In this document: positions 24,930-34,346 of the stretch, one piece after another
Position numbering within the stretch: the stretch's first letter is position 1
Layout: the number at the start of each line of letters is the position of its first letter
Source of the DNA: Clostridia bacterium
GTDB lineage: Bacteria > Bacillota > Clostridia > Oscillospirales > CAG-272
NCBI GenBank assembly: GCA_017532425.1
Contig: JAFXJH010000047.1
Span: forward strand, 1 to 59,564
DNA length: 59,564 bases
Direction of reading: 5' to 3'
Notes under the pieces: generated by a model
What the model was told of the DNA's origin: nothing
Database searches by the model: none
Seen by the model: only the letters and a program-made list of their open reading frames with translations
Translations under genes and position numbers: made by a program

Positions 24930-26192
24930 GCGTACTCCTACGCTGCGGGCGTGGGCGGAGAGGCCTTCTTTTTCGGCGAAAGCCATAACGTCGTCCGCAA
25001 CATCAGCGAGAGCATCTTTGGTGAAGTAGGTGTACTGCATTTTCTTAACGAAGTCGTCAACAGAGAGAGGGCTCGAGAATCGTGCAGTTCCGCTTGTCGG
25101 GAGAGTGTGGTTGGGTCCGGCGAAATAGTCACCGAGAGCCTCGGGGCAATATCTGCCCATAAATACAGAGCCTGCATTCTTAACTCGGTCAAGTACGGCG
25201 AAGGGATCGTCAAGACAAAGCTCGAGATGCTCGGGGGCGATGTCGTTTGAAAGCTCGATTGCTTCGATAAGATCGTCGGTGACTATGATCTTGCCGTTGT
25301 TGTCAACAGAAGCGCGGGCAATTTCTGCTCTCGGGAGAAGAGGAATCATACGCTCAAGCTCGGCTGAAACCTTATTTGCAAGATCTATGCTGTCGGTAAT
25401 GAGAACGGCAGTCGAATTTTTGTCGTGCTCTGCCTGCGAAAGCATATCAGCGGCAACGTAAGAGGGGTTCGAGTTCTTGTCTGCGATTACGAGAATTTCG
25501 CTCGGCCCTGCGATCATATCTATCGCGACCTGACCGTAAACCTGACGCTTTGCCTCAGCAACAAACGCGTTGCCCGGTCCGACTATCTTGTCAACCATAG
25601 GAACACTCCTCGTGCCGTATGCAAGTGCTGCAACAGCCTGCGCTCCGCCGAGCGCGAAAACGCGGTCAACTCCCGCAACGTGAGCCGCAGCGAGAATTGC
25701 GGGCGCGATCTTTCCTCCGCTTGCAGGGGAAACCATAACGATCTCGCCGACTCCCGCAAGCTTTGCTGGAATTGCGTTCATAAGCACGGACGAAGGATAA
25801 GCCGCCGTGCCACCCGGAACGTAAATGCCTACCTTGGCAAGAGGAATCACCTTTTGTCCGGTAACTACGCCGTTTTTCTCATTTATAATAAAGCTGTTTC
25901 TTACCTGTCTTTTGTGGAATGCTTCGATATTTTCGGCGGCGCGGCGTAAAACTCCCATAAATTCTTCGCCGATCTCATCAACCGCCTTCTCGATTTCTTC
26001 CATTGATACCTCAAGAGAGGTGAGCTTTGCTCTGTCAAAGCGCTCGGTGTATTCAAAAAGTGCTTCGTCGCCGCGAGCGCGCACGTTTGCGATTATGTCG
26101 CTTACAATATCCTCAACGCCCGATGCCGAAAGCGAACGGTTGAAAAGGAGCGTTTTATCTATATTTTTTATATCTTCAAATATCTTTATCAT
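24909..26192 (-). CDS. hisD: Histidinol dehydrogenase
   Basis: NAD- and zinc-dependent oxidation of histidinol to histidine, the last two steps. Signatures are GIYVPGGTAAYPSSVLM, MVDKIVGPGNAFVAEAK, IAGPSEILVIAD, SQAEHD and GPNHTLPTSGTARFSSPL, with the zinc and catalytic histidines in the last two. It has 427 residues. The C-terminal KGTPSL and the stop come from a repeat hairpin. A 127-base spacer with a long hairpin separates it from hisG. Confidence 0.97.
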   Translation of the reverse strand: MIKIFEDIKNIDKTLLFNRSLSASGVEDIVSDIIANVRARGDEALFEYTERFDRAKLTSLEVSMEEIEKAVDEIGEEFMGVLRRAAENIEAFHKRQVRNSFIINEKNGVVTGQKVIPLAKVGIYVPGGTAAYPSSVLMNAIPAKLAGVGEIVMVSPASGGKIAPAILAAAHVAGVDRVFALGGAQAVAALAYGTRSVPMVDKIVGPGNAFVAEAKRQVYGQVAIDMIAGPSEILVIADKNSNPSYVAADMLSQAEHDKNSTAVLITDSIDLANKVSAELERMIPLLPRAEIARASVDNNGKIIVTDDLIEAIELSNDIAPEHLELCLDDPFAVLDRVKNAGSVFMGRYCPEALGDYFAGPNHTLPTSGTARFSSPLSVDDFVKKMQYTYFTKDALADVADDVMAFAEKEGLSAHARSVGVRKGTPSL

Positions 26193-26220
26193 TTATATGA
26201 CCATTCCTTTCTTGAAGTTA

Positions 26221-26283
26221 TGAAGTTTTGCGCGTTTTGCCTTGGTAATTTCGCAGCTTTGATGCGAAAGGCTCAAAACTTCA
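26221..26283 (-). other. Long intercistronic hairpin between hisG and hisD
   Basis: TGAAGTTTTG (26221-26230) pairs perfectly with CAAAACTTCA (26274-26283). Inside it GCCTT pairs with AAGGC and TTTCGC with GCGAAA, giving one extended interrupted stem of about 63 bases. No T-run follows on the minus strand, so it looks like an mRNA-processing or stability structure, not a terminator. Confidence 0.65.
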
Positions 26284-26319
26284 GTCTGAAAAATGACACA
26301 TTTTTTCAAACTTTTTCTC

Positions 26320-26949
26320 TTACTCAACTATCTTTGCAAGCGAAGAATATATATTTTCTATCGCCTCGTTCTTGAATTTGAAGCTTGCCTTGTTTGCGAT
26401 AAGTCGTGCGCTTATGTCTACTACCTTCTCAAACGGTGCAAGATGGTTTTCGTAGAGAGTTTTGCCCGTCTCGACTATATCTACGATAACGTCCGAAAGT
26501 CCGAGAATGGGGGCAAGCTCTATCGAGCCGTTAAGTGTAATTATATCTATTTCCCTGCGCTGTCTGTCATAATAGTTGCGCGCAATATTCGGGAATTTCG
26601 TTGCTACGCGGAGCGTTTTGTCGGGGTCGCTTCGGTAGTCCTCCATAGCGGCGACCATCATTCGGCAGACTCCCGTTTTGAGGTCGAGAAGCTCGTAAAC
26701 GTCGGGGGAATATTCAAGCAGAATGTCCTTTCCCGCAACACCGATGTCAGCCGCGCCTCTTTCTACGTATATCGATACGTCGGACGGCTTTACCCAGAAG
26801 TATCTGACGCCGACCTCGGGATTTTCGTATATGAGCTTTCGGTTGTTTTCCTTGATCGAAGGGCAAGGATAGCCTGCCGCCTCAAACATAGAATAGACCT
26901 TTTCGCCAAGTCTTCCCTTGGGAAGCGCTATATTTACAAATTCAGCCAT
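26320..26949 (-). CDS. hisG: ATP phosphoribosyltransferase catalytic subunit, short form
   Basis: First committed step: ATP plus PRPP to phosphoribosyl-ATP. At 209 residues it is the short form, lacking the C-terminal regulatory domain, and so needs HisZ. Motifs: ALPKGRLGEKV, ERGAADIGVAGKDILLE and LGLSDVIVDIVETGKTL. It lies 2 bases after hisZ. Feedback inhibition by histidine would act through the HisZ-HisG complex. Confidence 0.96.
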   Translation of the reverse strand: MAEFVNIALPKGRLGEKVYSMFEAAGYPCPSIKENNRKLIYENPEVGVRYFWVKPSDVSIYVERGAADIGVAGKDILLEYSPDVYELLDLKTGVCRMMVAAMEDYRSDPDKTLRVATKFPNIARNYYDRQRREIDIITLNGSIELAPILGLSDVIVDIVETGKTLYENHLAPFEKVVDISARLIANKASFKFKNEAIENIYSSLAKIVE

Positions 26950-26951
26950 GA

Positions 26952-28079
26952 TCAGACCTCACCGCCCTTTCTCATATCGACGATCCTATTGAATGTCATA
27001 TTTTCGGGCACTTCTCTTCCCGACATCAGACTTTCTCCGTTTGCCGTGAGCTTTTCCACGTTTGCAAATATGTCTGCGGGAGAATCGTTTTCGCCGTAAA
27101 CAAGGAAAATATCGGCATCATAGTCGGCAGAAGTCCTGTCAAGGCGCTCGAGCAGATCAAGATATACCGCAAAGCCGATAGCTCCGCCCTCGCGACCCAT
27201 TTTTGAAAGAAGATTGTCATATCTTCCGCCCGAAAGAACGCCTGTCGGGACGTTGTTTATAAATCCTCTGAAAACTATTCCGCTGTAGTAACGCATATCG
27301 TTTACTACAGAAAAATCTATCCATACGTGCTCTGCTTCTCCGCTCTTTTTGAGCATATCGCAAACCGTATTAAGCTCGCCGAGAGCCTCGCGTGCCTTCT
27401 CTGTGCGGCATATTTCGGGAAGTATCAGAATAACGTCCTCTATCTTTCCGTATGCGGAAACGAGCTTTGCAAAGCAGTTCTTCATATCTTCAGAAAGAGA
27501 TGCCTCCTCGCAAACCGATGCCACGCCCGAGCGATTCTTCTCGCCTATACAGAGAAGCATCTTATGTCTGAGCTCGCCAGAAAGCTTTGCCTCGTCAAGA
27601 AGGGCTGAAAGTATACCCATATGCGAAATATCGAGTATATACTTATCGCTTATCGTAGCAAGACTGCGGAGTGCGAGCATAATTACCTCGCACACGCTGT
27701 AGCTGTCAAGCCTTCCGAAGCATTCAAGACCGGTCTGCATTATTTCGGAAAAATCCTTTGATGCAGAAGCACCCGATGAACGGTATACCGTTTCGTTATA
27801 ATATACTTTATTTATTCCCGAAGGAGCTTCGGGTGTGTTTTTTATTATCGAAAGAGTTACGTCGGGCTTCAGGGCAAGAAGCTTGCCGCTCTCTCCCGTA
27901 AAGGTGATAACTCTGTCGCTAACAAGAAAATCCTTGTTGCGCACGTAGAGATCATACTCCTCGAATTTACTCATTTTATACGGTTTATATCCAAAAGCAC
28001 GGTAAAGACCGCGGAGAGAGAACATTACTCTCTCCTCTGTCTTGAATATATTTTTATCTGTACGGAAAGTACCGTTCAT
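26952..28079 (-). CDS. hisZ: ATP phosphoribosyltransferase regulatory subunit (HisRS-like)
   Basis: A catalytically inactive histidyl-tRNA-synthetase paralogue that activates and confers histidine feedback on short HisG. The 375 residues show YDLYVRNKDFLVSDRVITFTGE followed by ALKPDVTLSI, YYNETVYRSS, QTGLECFG and GVLSGGRYDNLLSKMG, the class II synthetase-like core. The tail after residue 300 is not the anticodon-binding domain of true HisRS. It is the first gene of the operon. Confidence 0.93.
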   Translation of the reverse strand: MNGTFRTDKNIFKTEERVMFSLRGLYRAFGYKPYKMSKFEEYDLYVRNKDFLVSDRVITFTGESGKLLALKPDVTLSIIKNTPEAPSGINKVYYNETVYRSSGASASKDFSEIMQTGLECFGRLDSYSVCEVIMLALRSLATISDKYILDISHMGILSALLDEAKLSGELRHKMLLCIGEKNRSGVASVCEEASLSEDMKNCFAKLVSAYGKIEDVILILPEICRTEKAREALGELNTVCDMLKKSGEAEHVWIDFSVVNDMRYYSGIVFRGFINNVPTGVLSGGRYDNLLSKMGREGGAIGFAVYLDLLERLDRTSADYDADIFLVYGENDSPADIFANVEKLTANGESLMSGREVPENMTFNRIVDMRKGGEV

Positions 28080-28116
28080 ATTTGTTTCTGCCTTTCGCCG
28101 GGATTAATTACGTATG

Positions 28117-28145
28117 ATTTTATCACTTTAAAGCACTAAAGTCAA
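28117..28145 (-). promoter_or_regulatory. Sigma-A promoter of the histidine operon
   Basis: Minus-strand TTGACT (28145-28140) and TAAAAT (28122-28117) with a 17-base spacer. The predicted leader to hisZ is only about 30 bases, with no room for a T-box or a his-leader peptide. Confidence 0.82.
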
Positions 28146-28184
28146 TATATATCTTGTACAAAATTTCAATCGTTTATATAGTAA

Positions 28185-28221
28185 ACTGTAATAAAACGCC
28201 AAAGCCTTTGTCAAGCGTTTT
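28185..28221 (-). terminator. Probable terminator of the pyrimidine operon
   Basis: On the minus strand AAAACGC (28221-28215) pairs with GCGTTTT (28199-28193), with CAAA/TTTG pairing inside, followed by ATTA. It overlaps the pyrI stop. The T-run is interrupted, so efficiency is uncertain. Confidence 0.5.
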
Positions 28222-28639
28222 CTATCTGAGCCGCGTGCTCGCAGTATACACAGCGATAAATTCGCTTTTCGCGGTCGCTGAGCTTGAACTCCTGTCTGAG
28301 CTCGGGCTCTACCGATGTGATACAGCGGGGATTCTTGCATCTTATAACGCCCGAAATTCTTTCGGGGAGAGTGATCCTTGCTCTCTTTGCAAGCTTGCCG
28401 TCTTCGATTCTATTGACCGTAATACCCGGATCGATAAATCCGAGCAGGTCGAAATCAAGGTCAATTATTTCGCCTATCTTGATGATATCCTTTTTGCCCA
28501 TTTTTGTGCTGTCTGCGTTTTTTATCATAGCAACAGTACAGTCAAGCTTATCAAGACCGAGAACGTTATATATATACATTCCCTTTCCTGCGCTTATGTG
28601 GTCTATAACTATTCCGTTTTTGATCTGTCCTATAATCAT
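28211..28639 (-). CDS. pyrI: Aspartate carbamoyltransferase regulatory subunit
   Basis: Binds nucleotide effectors and links catalytic trimers of PyrB in the class B ATCase. The 142 residues comprise the N-terminal effector domain ([15 protein letters not shown]) and the C-terminal zinc domain with four cysteines in CKNPRC and CVYCE. Its start overlaps the pyrB stop by 4 bases (ATGA). Together with pyrB this gives an allosteric ATCase, an uncommon choice in Firmicutes, where Bacillus uses PyrB alone. Confidence 0.95.
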   Translation of the reverse strand: MIIGQIKNGIVIDHISAGKGMYIYNVLGLDKLDCTVAMIKNADSTKMGKKDIIKIGEIIDLDFDLLGFIDPGITVNRIEDGKLAKRARITLPERISGVIRCKNPRCITSVEPELRQEFKLSDREKRIYRCVYCEHAAQIENA

Positions 28640-29559
28640 TTGCCTTCAGCCTCCTTCAGCAGCATAAGAATGAGAGCCATTCTGATATATACGCTGTATT
28701 TTACCTGCTTGAAATAGCAAGCGCGGGGATCGTCGTCCACAGCGACCGAAATTTCATTGACTCTCGGAAGCGGATGGAGTATCGCGAGATCCTTCTTTGC
28801 ATTTGCAAGCTTATCGGGTGTGAGAATATATATGTCCTTGAGTCTTATATAGTCTGCCTCGTTGAAGAAACGCTCCTTCTGAACTCTCGTCATATAGAGT
28901 ATATCGAGCTTATCTATCGATCCGACAAGATCGGTTGTTTCCTCAAACTCTGCGCCCGACGGGATGATGACCTCGTCTCTGATATAATCGGGGACCTTTA
29001 GCTCCTCTGGCGAGATGAGAACGAATTTCACGTTTTTATATCTTGCCATAGCCGAAATGAGCGAATGTACGGTGCGTCCGAATTTAAGGTCGCCGCAAAG
29101 ACCGACGGTAAGTCCGTCGAAGCCTCCCTTTTCAAGCTTTATCGTAATAAGGTCGGTAAGAGTCTGAGTCGGGTGGTTATGTCCGCCGTCGCCCGCGTTG
29201 ATGATCGGAACCTCAGAGCGCATAGTAGCGGCAAGCGCTGCACCCTCCTTGGGATGTCTCATTGCGATTATATTTACGTAATTGGAAACTGTTCTTATGG
29301 TATCCGAAAGGCTCTCGCCCTTTGCTGTCGAGCTGCTCTGCGCCTCCGAAAAGCCGAGAACGTTACCTCCGAGCTGATACATCGCAGACTCAAAGCTCAG
29401 TCTTGTTCTTGTAGACGGCTCGAAGAAGAGGGTAGCAAGTCTTTTGCCCTTGCACGCCTCTGCGTATTTTTCGGGATTTGCCATTATATCCTCTGCCGTT
29501 TCGATAAGCGAATCGATCTCGGCAAGTGACAAATCTTTTATATCGATAAGACTTCTCAT
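28636..29559 (-). CDS. pyrB: Aspartate carbamoyltransferase catalytic subunit
   Basis: Condenses carbamoyl phosphate with aspartate, first committed step of pyrimidine synthesis. The 307 residues have the carbamoyl phosphate site [45 protein letters not shown] and [21 protein letters not shown] precedes the ATG. Coupled to pyrI. Confidence 0.97.
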   Translation of the reverse strand: MRSLIDIKDLSLAEIDSLIETAEDIMANPEKYAEACKGKRLATLFFEPSTRTRLSFESAMYQLGGNVLGFSEAQSSSTAKGESLSDTIRTVSNYVNIIAMRHPKEGAALAATMRSEVPIINAGDGGHNHPTQTLTDLITIKLEKGGFDGLTVGLCGDLKFGRTVHSLISAMARYKNVKFVLISPEELKVPDYIRDEVIIPSGAEFEETTDLVGSIDKLDILYMTRVQKERFFNEADYIRLKDIYILTPDKLANAKKDLAILHPLPRVNEISVAVDDDPRACYFKQVKYSVYIRMALILMLLKEAEGK

Positions 29560-29598
29560 TTTCGTACCTCACCTTTCTTGTTTTGTTGTAAATGTTTT

Positions 29599-30015
29599 TT
29601 ATCCTATCTCGCGTATTGGACGGTGTGAAATAATCTTCTTTATTGCTTTCTGCGCGTTTTCATCTTTCAATCGGAATTGAATACTTTTTCCGTCATCGAA
29701 AGTTATTCTTATATAAAAACGCTCCGTATATGAATATCCTCTAACCACATCTCTTATTTGAGCATAGCTGTATTCTTTTCTTTTGAAAAACAAAGAAACC
29801 ACACATATTTTGTTAGGAAAAAAAGAAATTTTCCAAACCTCGTAATATATCAACATGGTTATTATAGGAAAACCGAGACCTACTCCCAAACACAAAACAA
29901 TTATATAATTAAATTTAGAATACACAAATAGCATCAACGCCGTAATAATAAAAATCGATGCAAAAAAGCGAACTGCATATATGTGATTTTTATTTTTCTT
30001 AACATTTACCACCAT
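29599..30015 (-). CDS. Membrane protein with two N-terminal helices and a PH-like soluble domain
   Basis: A 138-residue protein with two hydrophobic segments, about residues 14-32 and 36-58, then a soluble part (IRDVVRGYSY, RFYIRITFDDGKSIQFRL, KAIKKII) with the alternating beta pattern and C-terminal helix of bacterial PH-like domains. No exact family is recognised. AAAGGAGAACAA precedes the ATG. It sits between pyrE and pyrB in the same direction but its codon use is clearly more AT-rich than its neighbours, so it may be a late insertion into the pyr operon. Confidence 0.65.
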   Translation of the reverse strand: MVVNVKKNKNHIYAVRFFASIFIITALMLFVYSKFNYIIVLCLGVGLGFPIITMLIYYEVWKISFFPNKICVVSLFFKRKEYSYAQIRDVVRGYSYTERFYIRITFDDGKSIQFRLKDENAQKAIKKIISHRPIREIG

Positions 30016-30127
30016 TTGTTCTCCTTTTTCCGTGGGAAACTAAGATTTTTCATTTCCTTATATATACGCCTTTTGCACCTCCGCTAAAAATGCAAAAAGG
30101 TGCAAAAATGTCGTGTATTCTTATTTT

Positions 30128-30249
30128 GATATTTTGGCTTTGCCAAAATTGTGGATAAGCACCTTCTATGTTTGTACTTATTCAGCAATAGCTTTGAGAT
30201 TTTGGATTTGCCAAAATCGTGGATAAGCGCCTTCTTTGTTAGTTCTTAC
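30128..30249. repeat. Two imperfect 54-bp direct repeats after pyrE
   Basis: 30128-30181 and 30196-30249 share ATTTTGG-n4-TTTGCCAAAAT, GTGGATAAGC and CCTTCT, about 85% identical, offset 68 bases. Each has the small inverted repeat ATTTTGG / CCAAAAT. They lie between pyrE and the membrane-protein gene and do not belong to the CTTTTTGAAAAAAG family. The rest of 30016-30258 holds no gene. Confidence 0.8.
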
Positions 30250-30258
30250 TTTATGCGC

Positions 30259-30912
30259 TTATCTCGCGCCATTTACAGCAAGATAGTTCTTGATGCGCTC
30301 AACGTTTTCTCTGTTTGCCTCGTCCTCTTCGAGATACTCGATAATATCGTAAACGTCAACTATCGAATATACGGGGAATCCGAACTGCTCTTCGATCTCC
30401 TGCATTGCGCCCTTTTCGGTCTGACCCTTTTCCTTACGGTCAACCATTATGAAGGTAGCCGCAACCTTTACGTTTTCAAGGTGAGAAAGGATCTCCATAC
30501 TCTCACGGATAGCCGTTCCTGCCGTGATAACGTCCTCGATAATAACTACCTCTTCGCCTGCTGTCGGAACGTATCCTACGAAAACTCCGCCTTCGCCGTG
30601 GTCCTTTACTTCCTTACGGTTGAAGAAGAAGGGAACGTTAAGATCCTTCTTGGAGAGTGCAACCGCAGCAGATACCGCAAGCGAAATTCCCTTGTATGCA
30701 GGTCCGTAAAGAACTGCCTTCTTTGCGCCGAGCTTTTCAAAATACGCCTTCGCATAGAACTCACCGAGTCTTGCGATATCGTCGCCTGTCTTTATCATTC
30801 CCGCATTGATGAAATAGGGAATCTTTCTTCCGCTCTTCGCGGTAAAATCACCAAACTTAAGTACGCCTGCGCCCTGCAGGAACTGTATAAACTCTCTCTT
30901 GTAGCTTTCCAT
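30259..30912 (-). CDS. pyrE: Orotate phosphoribosyltransferase
   Basis: Makes OMP from orotate and PRPP. The 217 residues contain FTAKSGRKIPYFINAG, LYGPAYKGI, FFNRKEVKDHGEGG and the PRPP loop VVIIEDVITAGTAIRES. RBS and ATG are clear (AAAGGTATATAG). It follows the PHP gene by 16 bases in the pyr operon. Confidence 0.96.
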   Translation of the reverse strand: MESYKREFIQFLQGAGVLKFGDFTAKSGRKIPYFINAGMIKTGDDIARLGEFYAKAYFEKLGAKKAVLYGPAYKGISLAVSAAVALSKKDLNVPFFFNRKEVKDHGEGGVFVGYVPTAGEEVVIIEDVITAGTAIRESMEILSHLENVKVAATFIMVDRKEKGQTEKGAMQEIEEQFGFPVYSIVDVYDIIEYLEEDEANRENVERIKNYLAVNGAR

Positions 30913-30928
30913 ATCTATATACCTTTCT

Positions 30929-31732
30929 TTATCTTTCTATATAAAATTTATCTGTTTCTTTGAGCTCGAGATAGTCGATCGCGCGCTCGAAAATGCCTTT
31001 TGCACGGTCAAGATCTGCTGGATGATGCGCGTCGCTTCCCATATAGAACTTGCATCCGCACTTCTTCGCTATTTCAAACATACGCAGAACGGTCTGTGCT
31101 TCTGCTTCCTTAAAGTTCATATCGCTCGAGTTGAGCTCAACTCCGATTCCGACCTCTGCCGCTCTTGTAAAGCTCTTTACAAGCTCTTTTTCGGGAAGAA
31201 GGTCAAGAACTGCAAGGTAATCGCTTCTCTTGCCGGGTGCTATAAGACCGCACGCAAGATGTGCAACTCCCATTTTACGGAAAGGAAGATCCTTTGCAAG
31301 CAGAGCGTTAAACTTTTCAAGCCATACCTTTGCTCTACCCTCTACGCTTGCGGCATCCTCGTCGGAAAGTCCGAAGCCCTTATTATTGAGATGCGTTGTG
31401 GGTACTATAACAAAGTCGAGCTTATCGTAGGTTGCTCTTTCCATTCCGATGGTGAAATCCTTCGCCATTTCGGTTTCCGCTCCGAACATAAAATCTACGT
31501 TTTCATTCTTCGGAAGAGGAAGTATCTGCGATATCCACTCAAAATCCTGCGGCTTATACCAGTCTATAGCACCGGGGATCGTTCTGTCCCAGAAGTGGTC
31601 TGTAACGCATATTCTGCGAAGTCCGTTATCAAGCGCGTACTTAAGAATACGCTCTGCGTTTTGTGCCTCATCCCTTGAGCAGGTCGAAAGCTTCGAGTGA
31701 ATATGATAATCGTGATCGAACGTATATCTCAT
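30929..31732 (-). CDS. PHP-domain phosphoesterase inside the pyr operon
   Basis: The 267-residue protein has the PHP metal motifs DYHIHSKLSTCSRDE, CVTDHFWD, FGAETEM, PTTHLNN and MGSDAHHPAD, so a trinuclear-metal phosphoesterase is expected. It is distinct from the his-operon phosphatase: the YHIHSKLSTCS N-terminus and length place it in the general PHP family (histidinol phosphatase or 3',5'-nucleotidase-like). Packed 19 bases after pyrF and 16 before pyrE, it is surely co-transcribed with pyrimidine genes. A nucleotide substrate is an inference from context. Confidence 0.75.
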   Translation of the reverse strand: MRYTFDHDYHIHSKLSTCSRDEAQNAERILKYALDNGLRRICVTDHFWDRTIPGAIDWYKPQDFEWISQILPLPKNENVDFMFGAETEMAKDFTIGMERATYDKLDFVIVPTTHLNNKGFGLSDEDAASVEGRAKVWLEKFNALLAKDLPFRKMGVAHLACGLIAPGKRSDYLAVLDLLPEKELVKSFTRAAEVGIGVELNSSDMNFKEAEAQTVLRMFEIAKKCGCKFYMGSDAHHPADLDRAKGIFERAIDYLELKETDKFYIER

Positions 31733-31751
31733 ATAAACCTCACATTAAATT

Positions 31752-32450
31752 TCAGTCAACAAATTCGGCAATACATCTTTCGTATGCGGCAACGGGGTCT
31801 GCAGCCGCTGTTATCGGACGGCCTACAACGATGTAGTCGGATCCGATCTTCTTAGCCTCTGCGGGAGTCATAACTCTCTTCTGGTCGCCGATATCTCCGT
31901 CAGCGAATCTTACGCCGGGAGTAACCGTAACGAAATCCTTACCGCAGGTCTCGTGTACCTTACCTGCTTCAAGAGGCGAGCATACAACGCCGTCGAGTCC
32001 TGCGACTTTTGCGTTATGGGCATAGTGCATAACTACCTTATCGATCGGCTCGTGGATCATAAGATCGTTTTCCATACTCTCCTGGTCTGTGGAGGTAAGC
32101 TGTGTTACAGCGATAAGGATCGGTCTTGTGCCGTCTTCTCTTGTAAGTCCCTCAAGAGCACCCTCCATCATACGGATAGTACCGCTTGCGTGAAGGTTTG
32201 TCATATCAACGTCGAGTCTTGAGAGAACAGCCATCGCCTTTTTGACCGTATTTGGGATATCGTGAAGCTTCAGATCGAGGAATATCTTATGTCCTCTCTT
32301 CTTTATTTCTCTTACTATCGAAGGTCCTTCTGCATAGTAAAGCTCCATTCCTATCTTAACAAAGGGCTTTCTGCCTGTAAACTTATCAAGAAATGCAAAT
32401 GTTTTTTCTGCGCTGTCAAAATCGCAAGCAATGATTACGTCCTTTCCCAT
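31752..32450 (-). CDS. pyrF: Orotidine 5'-phosphate decarboxylase
   Basis: Decarboxylates OMP to UMP. The 232 residues contain [20 protein letters not shown], the catalytic [13 protein letters not shown] and [12 protein letters not shown]. The start overlaps the pyrD stop as TAATG. Confidence 0.97.
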   Translation of the reverse strand: MGKDVIIACDFDSAEKTFAFLDKFTGRKPFVKIGMELYYAEGPSIVREIKKRGHKIFLDLKLHDIPNTVKKAMAVLSRLDVDMTNLHASGTIRMMEGALEGLTREDGTRPILIAVTQLTSTDQESMENDLMIHEPIDKVVMHYAHNAKVAGLDGVVCSPLEAGKVHETCGKDFVTVTPGVRFADGDIGDQKRVMTPAEAKKIGSDYIVVGRPITAAADPVAAYERCIAEFVD

Positions 32451-33370
32451 TAGTGTGCTCCTCCTATAATTTCATTTAATTTTTTTATACCGTATTTTTC
32501 CATAACTCTCGGCAGATCGTTTATAATATCTCGGCAAGCGTAAGGATTTACAAGGTTTGCCGCACCGACTTCTACCGCCGTTGCTCCTGCGAGCATCATT
32601 TCTATAACATCCTCCGCGCTCGAAACGCCGCCCATTCCGACAACCGGAATCTTAACTGCGCCCGCCACCTGATAAACCATTCTTACAGCCACGGGGAATA
32701 TAGCGCTACCCGAAAATCCACCCATTTTATTGGCGATTACCGGCTTTTTGGTGCGAAGGTCTATTCTCATTCCGAGCAGGGTGTTTATAAGGCTGATGCC
32801 GTCTGCGCCCGCTTCCTCGCACGCCTTTGCTATCGAAACGATATCCGTAACGTTAGGCGAAAGCTTAATTATGACCGGCTTTGTCGTAACTGCCTTTACC
32901 GCGCGAGTTACCTCTGCCGCCGCCTCGGGTGAAGTACCGAATGACATTCCGCCGCCGTGTACGTTAGGACAGCTTACGTTGACCTCGAGCCAGCCTACCT
33001 GCTCGCATTTATCGAGCTTTTCGCAGGTATAAACGTATTCTTCGACCGAAAATCCCGAAACGTTCGCCATTACCGGCTTATTAAAGCACTTTTTAAGCTT
33101 CGGAAGCTCCTCTGAAATAACCTTTTCGACTCCGGGATTCTGCAGACACACCGAGTTTATCATTCCCATCGGGCATTCTGCTATTCTCGGGGTAGGATTT
33201 CCGAATCTCGGCTCCTTCGTCGTACCCTTGAACGAGAAGGTACCGAGCATATTTATATCGTAAAGCTCTGCGAATTCATATCCGAAGCCGTACGTTCCGC
33301 TTGCGGGGATCACGGGATTATCGAGCTCTATACCGCAAAGAGTTACTTTAGTTTCTACTGCTTGTCCCAT
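32450..33370 (-). CDS. pyrD: Dihydroorotate dehydrogenase, NAD-type catalytic subunit (class 1B)
   Basis: FMN enzyme oxidising dihydroorotate; works as a heterotetramer with PyrK to pass electrons to NAD. It contains [15 protein letters not shown], the catalytic cysteine loop [22 protein letters not shown] and [15 protein letters not shown]. The ATG at 33370 (306 residues, normal) was chosen for the GAGAGGAG site before it; it overlaps pyrK by 16 bases, implying coupling. Confidence 0.96.
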   Translation of the reverse strand: MGQAVETKVTLCGIELDNPVIPASGTYGFGYEFAELYDINMLGTFSFKGTTKEPRFGNPTPRIAECPMGMINSVCLQNPGVEKVISEELPKLKKCFNKPVMANVSGFSVEEYVYTCEKLDKCEQVGWLEVNVSCPNVHGGGMSFGTSPEAAAEVTRAVKAVTTKPVIIKLSPNVTDIVSIAKACEEAGADGISLINTLLGMRIDLRTKKPVIANKMGGFSGSAIFPVAVRMVYQVAGAVKIPVVGMGGVSSAEDVIEMMLAGATAVEVGAANLVNPYACRDIINDLPRVMEKYGIKKLNEIIGGAH

Positions 33371-34098
33371 AATATCTCCTCTCTGCAAAGAACGGGGCCG
33401 TCCTTGCATATGCGTTTATATCCTGTTACCGTCTTGCACGAGCATCCCATACAAGCGCCGAAGCCGCATCCCATACGCTCCTCGAAGCTGAACTGTGCCG
33501 GAGCATCTGTCGCATTATAGAGTGCCTTGAGCATTGGCTCGGGTCCGCACGAGCATATCGACGAATACTCACCGACCGTATCAAGTGCGTTTGTTACAAA
33601 TCCCTTGATTCCGCAGCTTCCGTCCACCGTCGTAACTGTAAAGCTTGCGCCTATCTTTTCAAATTCTTCTTTATAAAAGACCTCGTCTTCGCTTCCGAAT
33701 CCTGCAATGACCTTGACATTTTTACCCGCTTTTATTAGCTCCTTTGCGAGCAGGAACATCGGAGGAAGTCCTACACCGCCGCCCACAAGCAGAGGTGTAT
33801 CTCCGCATTTTGAGAGGTCATAGCCGTTTCCAAGACCTGTGAGTACATCAAGCTCCTCGCCGCCCGTCATCTCAGCCATCTTCTCCGTTCCCCTACCGAC
33901 GACCTTATATACAAGTGTCAGCGCACCGTTTTCGGCGTCGCAAACCGATATCGGTCTACGAAGATAGAAGCCGTCAAGCTGAACATTTACGAACTGACCG
34001 GGCGCTGTAATATCCGATATATCGCCCGAAAGCTTCATTTCAAACGTGTTCTTCGCGATCTTTCGATTGGAGATCACAGTAAAAATCGATTGCTTCAT
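33355..34098 (-). CDS. pyrK: Dihydroorotate dehydrogenase electron-transfer subunit
   Basis: FAD and [2Fe-2S] subunit of the PyrDK complex. The FAD motif is RRPISVCDAENG, the NAD-binding part LLVGGGVGLPPMFLLAKEL, and the cluster cysteines lie in CGFGACMGCSC plus a later cysteine in ICKDGPVLC. The ATG at 34098 (247 residues) was chosen because AAAGGCTTGGAAA precedes it; the ATG at 34152 lies inside a repeat hairpin. Confidence 0.95.
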   Translation of the reverse strand: MKQSIFTVISNRKIAKNTFEMKLSGDISDITAPGQFVNVQLDGFYLRRPISVCDAENGALTLVYKVVGRGTEKMAEMTGGEELDVLTGLGNGYDLSKCGDTPLLVGGGVGLPPMFLLAKELIKAGKNVKVIAGFGSEDEVFYKEEFEKIGASFTVTTVDGSCGIKGFVTNALDTVGEYSSICSCGPEPMLKALYNATDAPAQFSFEERMGCGFGACMGCSCKTVTGYKRICKDGPVLCREEILWDKQ

Positions 34099-34122
34099 TT
34101 TCCAAGCCTTTCTTTTTTTCGC

Positions 34123-34345
34123 GGAAACCCTTTTTGAAAAAAGGGTTTCCACACCTTCCCAAAAACTTTTCTGAAATGGAAAGGAATTTATTTTAGTTTA
34201 GATGGTTTTCTTTTTGTTCTATTTTTCCGTTTGTTCGGTTGCCCCTTTTTGTAAAAAGGGTTTCCACACCTTTCCAAAAACTTTTCTGAACTTGGAAAGA
34301 AAATTATATTTTTTATGAAGTTTTTGAAGTTATTAGAAACTTTTT
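34123..34345 (-). repeat. Stem-loop repeat modules upstream of pyrK
   Basis: GGAAACCCTTTTT / AAAAGGGTTTCC hairpin at 34123-34150 and a second CCCTTTTTGTAAAAAGGG hairpin near 34245, each followed by the linker CAAAAACTTTTCTGAA, plus the left part of a AGAAACTTTTTTCAAAAAGTTTCT hairpin at 34335-34357. No coding potential. Confidence 0.85.
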
Positions 34346-34346
34346 T

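Noticed and set aside
28080..28140. T-box or histidine leader peptide before hisZ
   Set aside because: The promoter leaves only about 30 bases of leader, and neither the T-box core nor a run of His codons is present.
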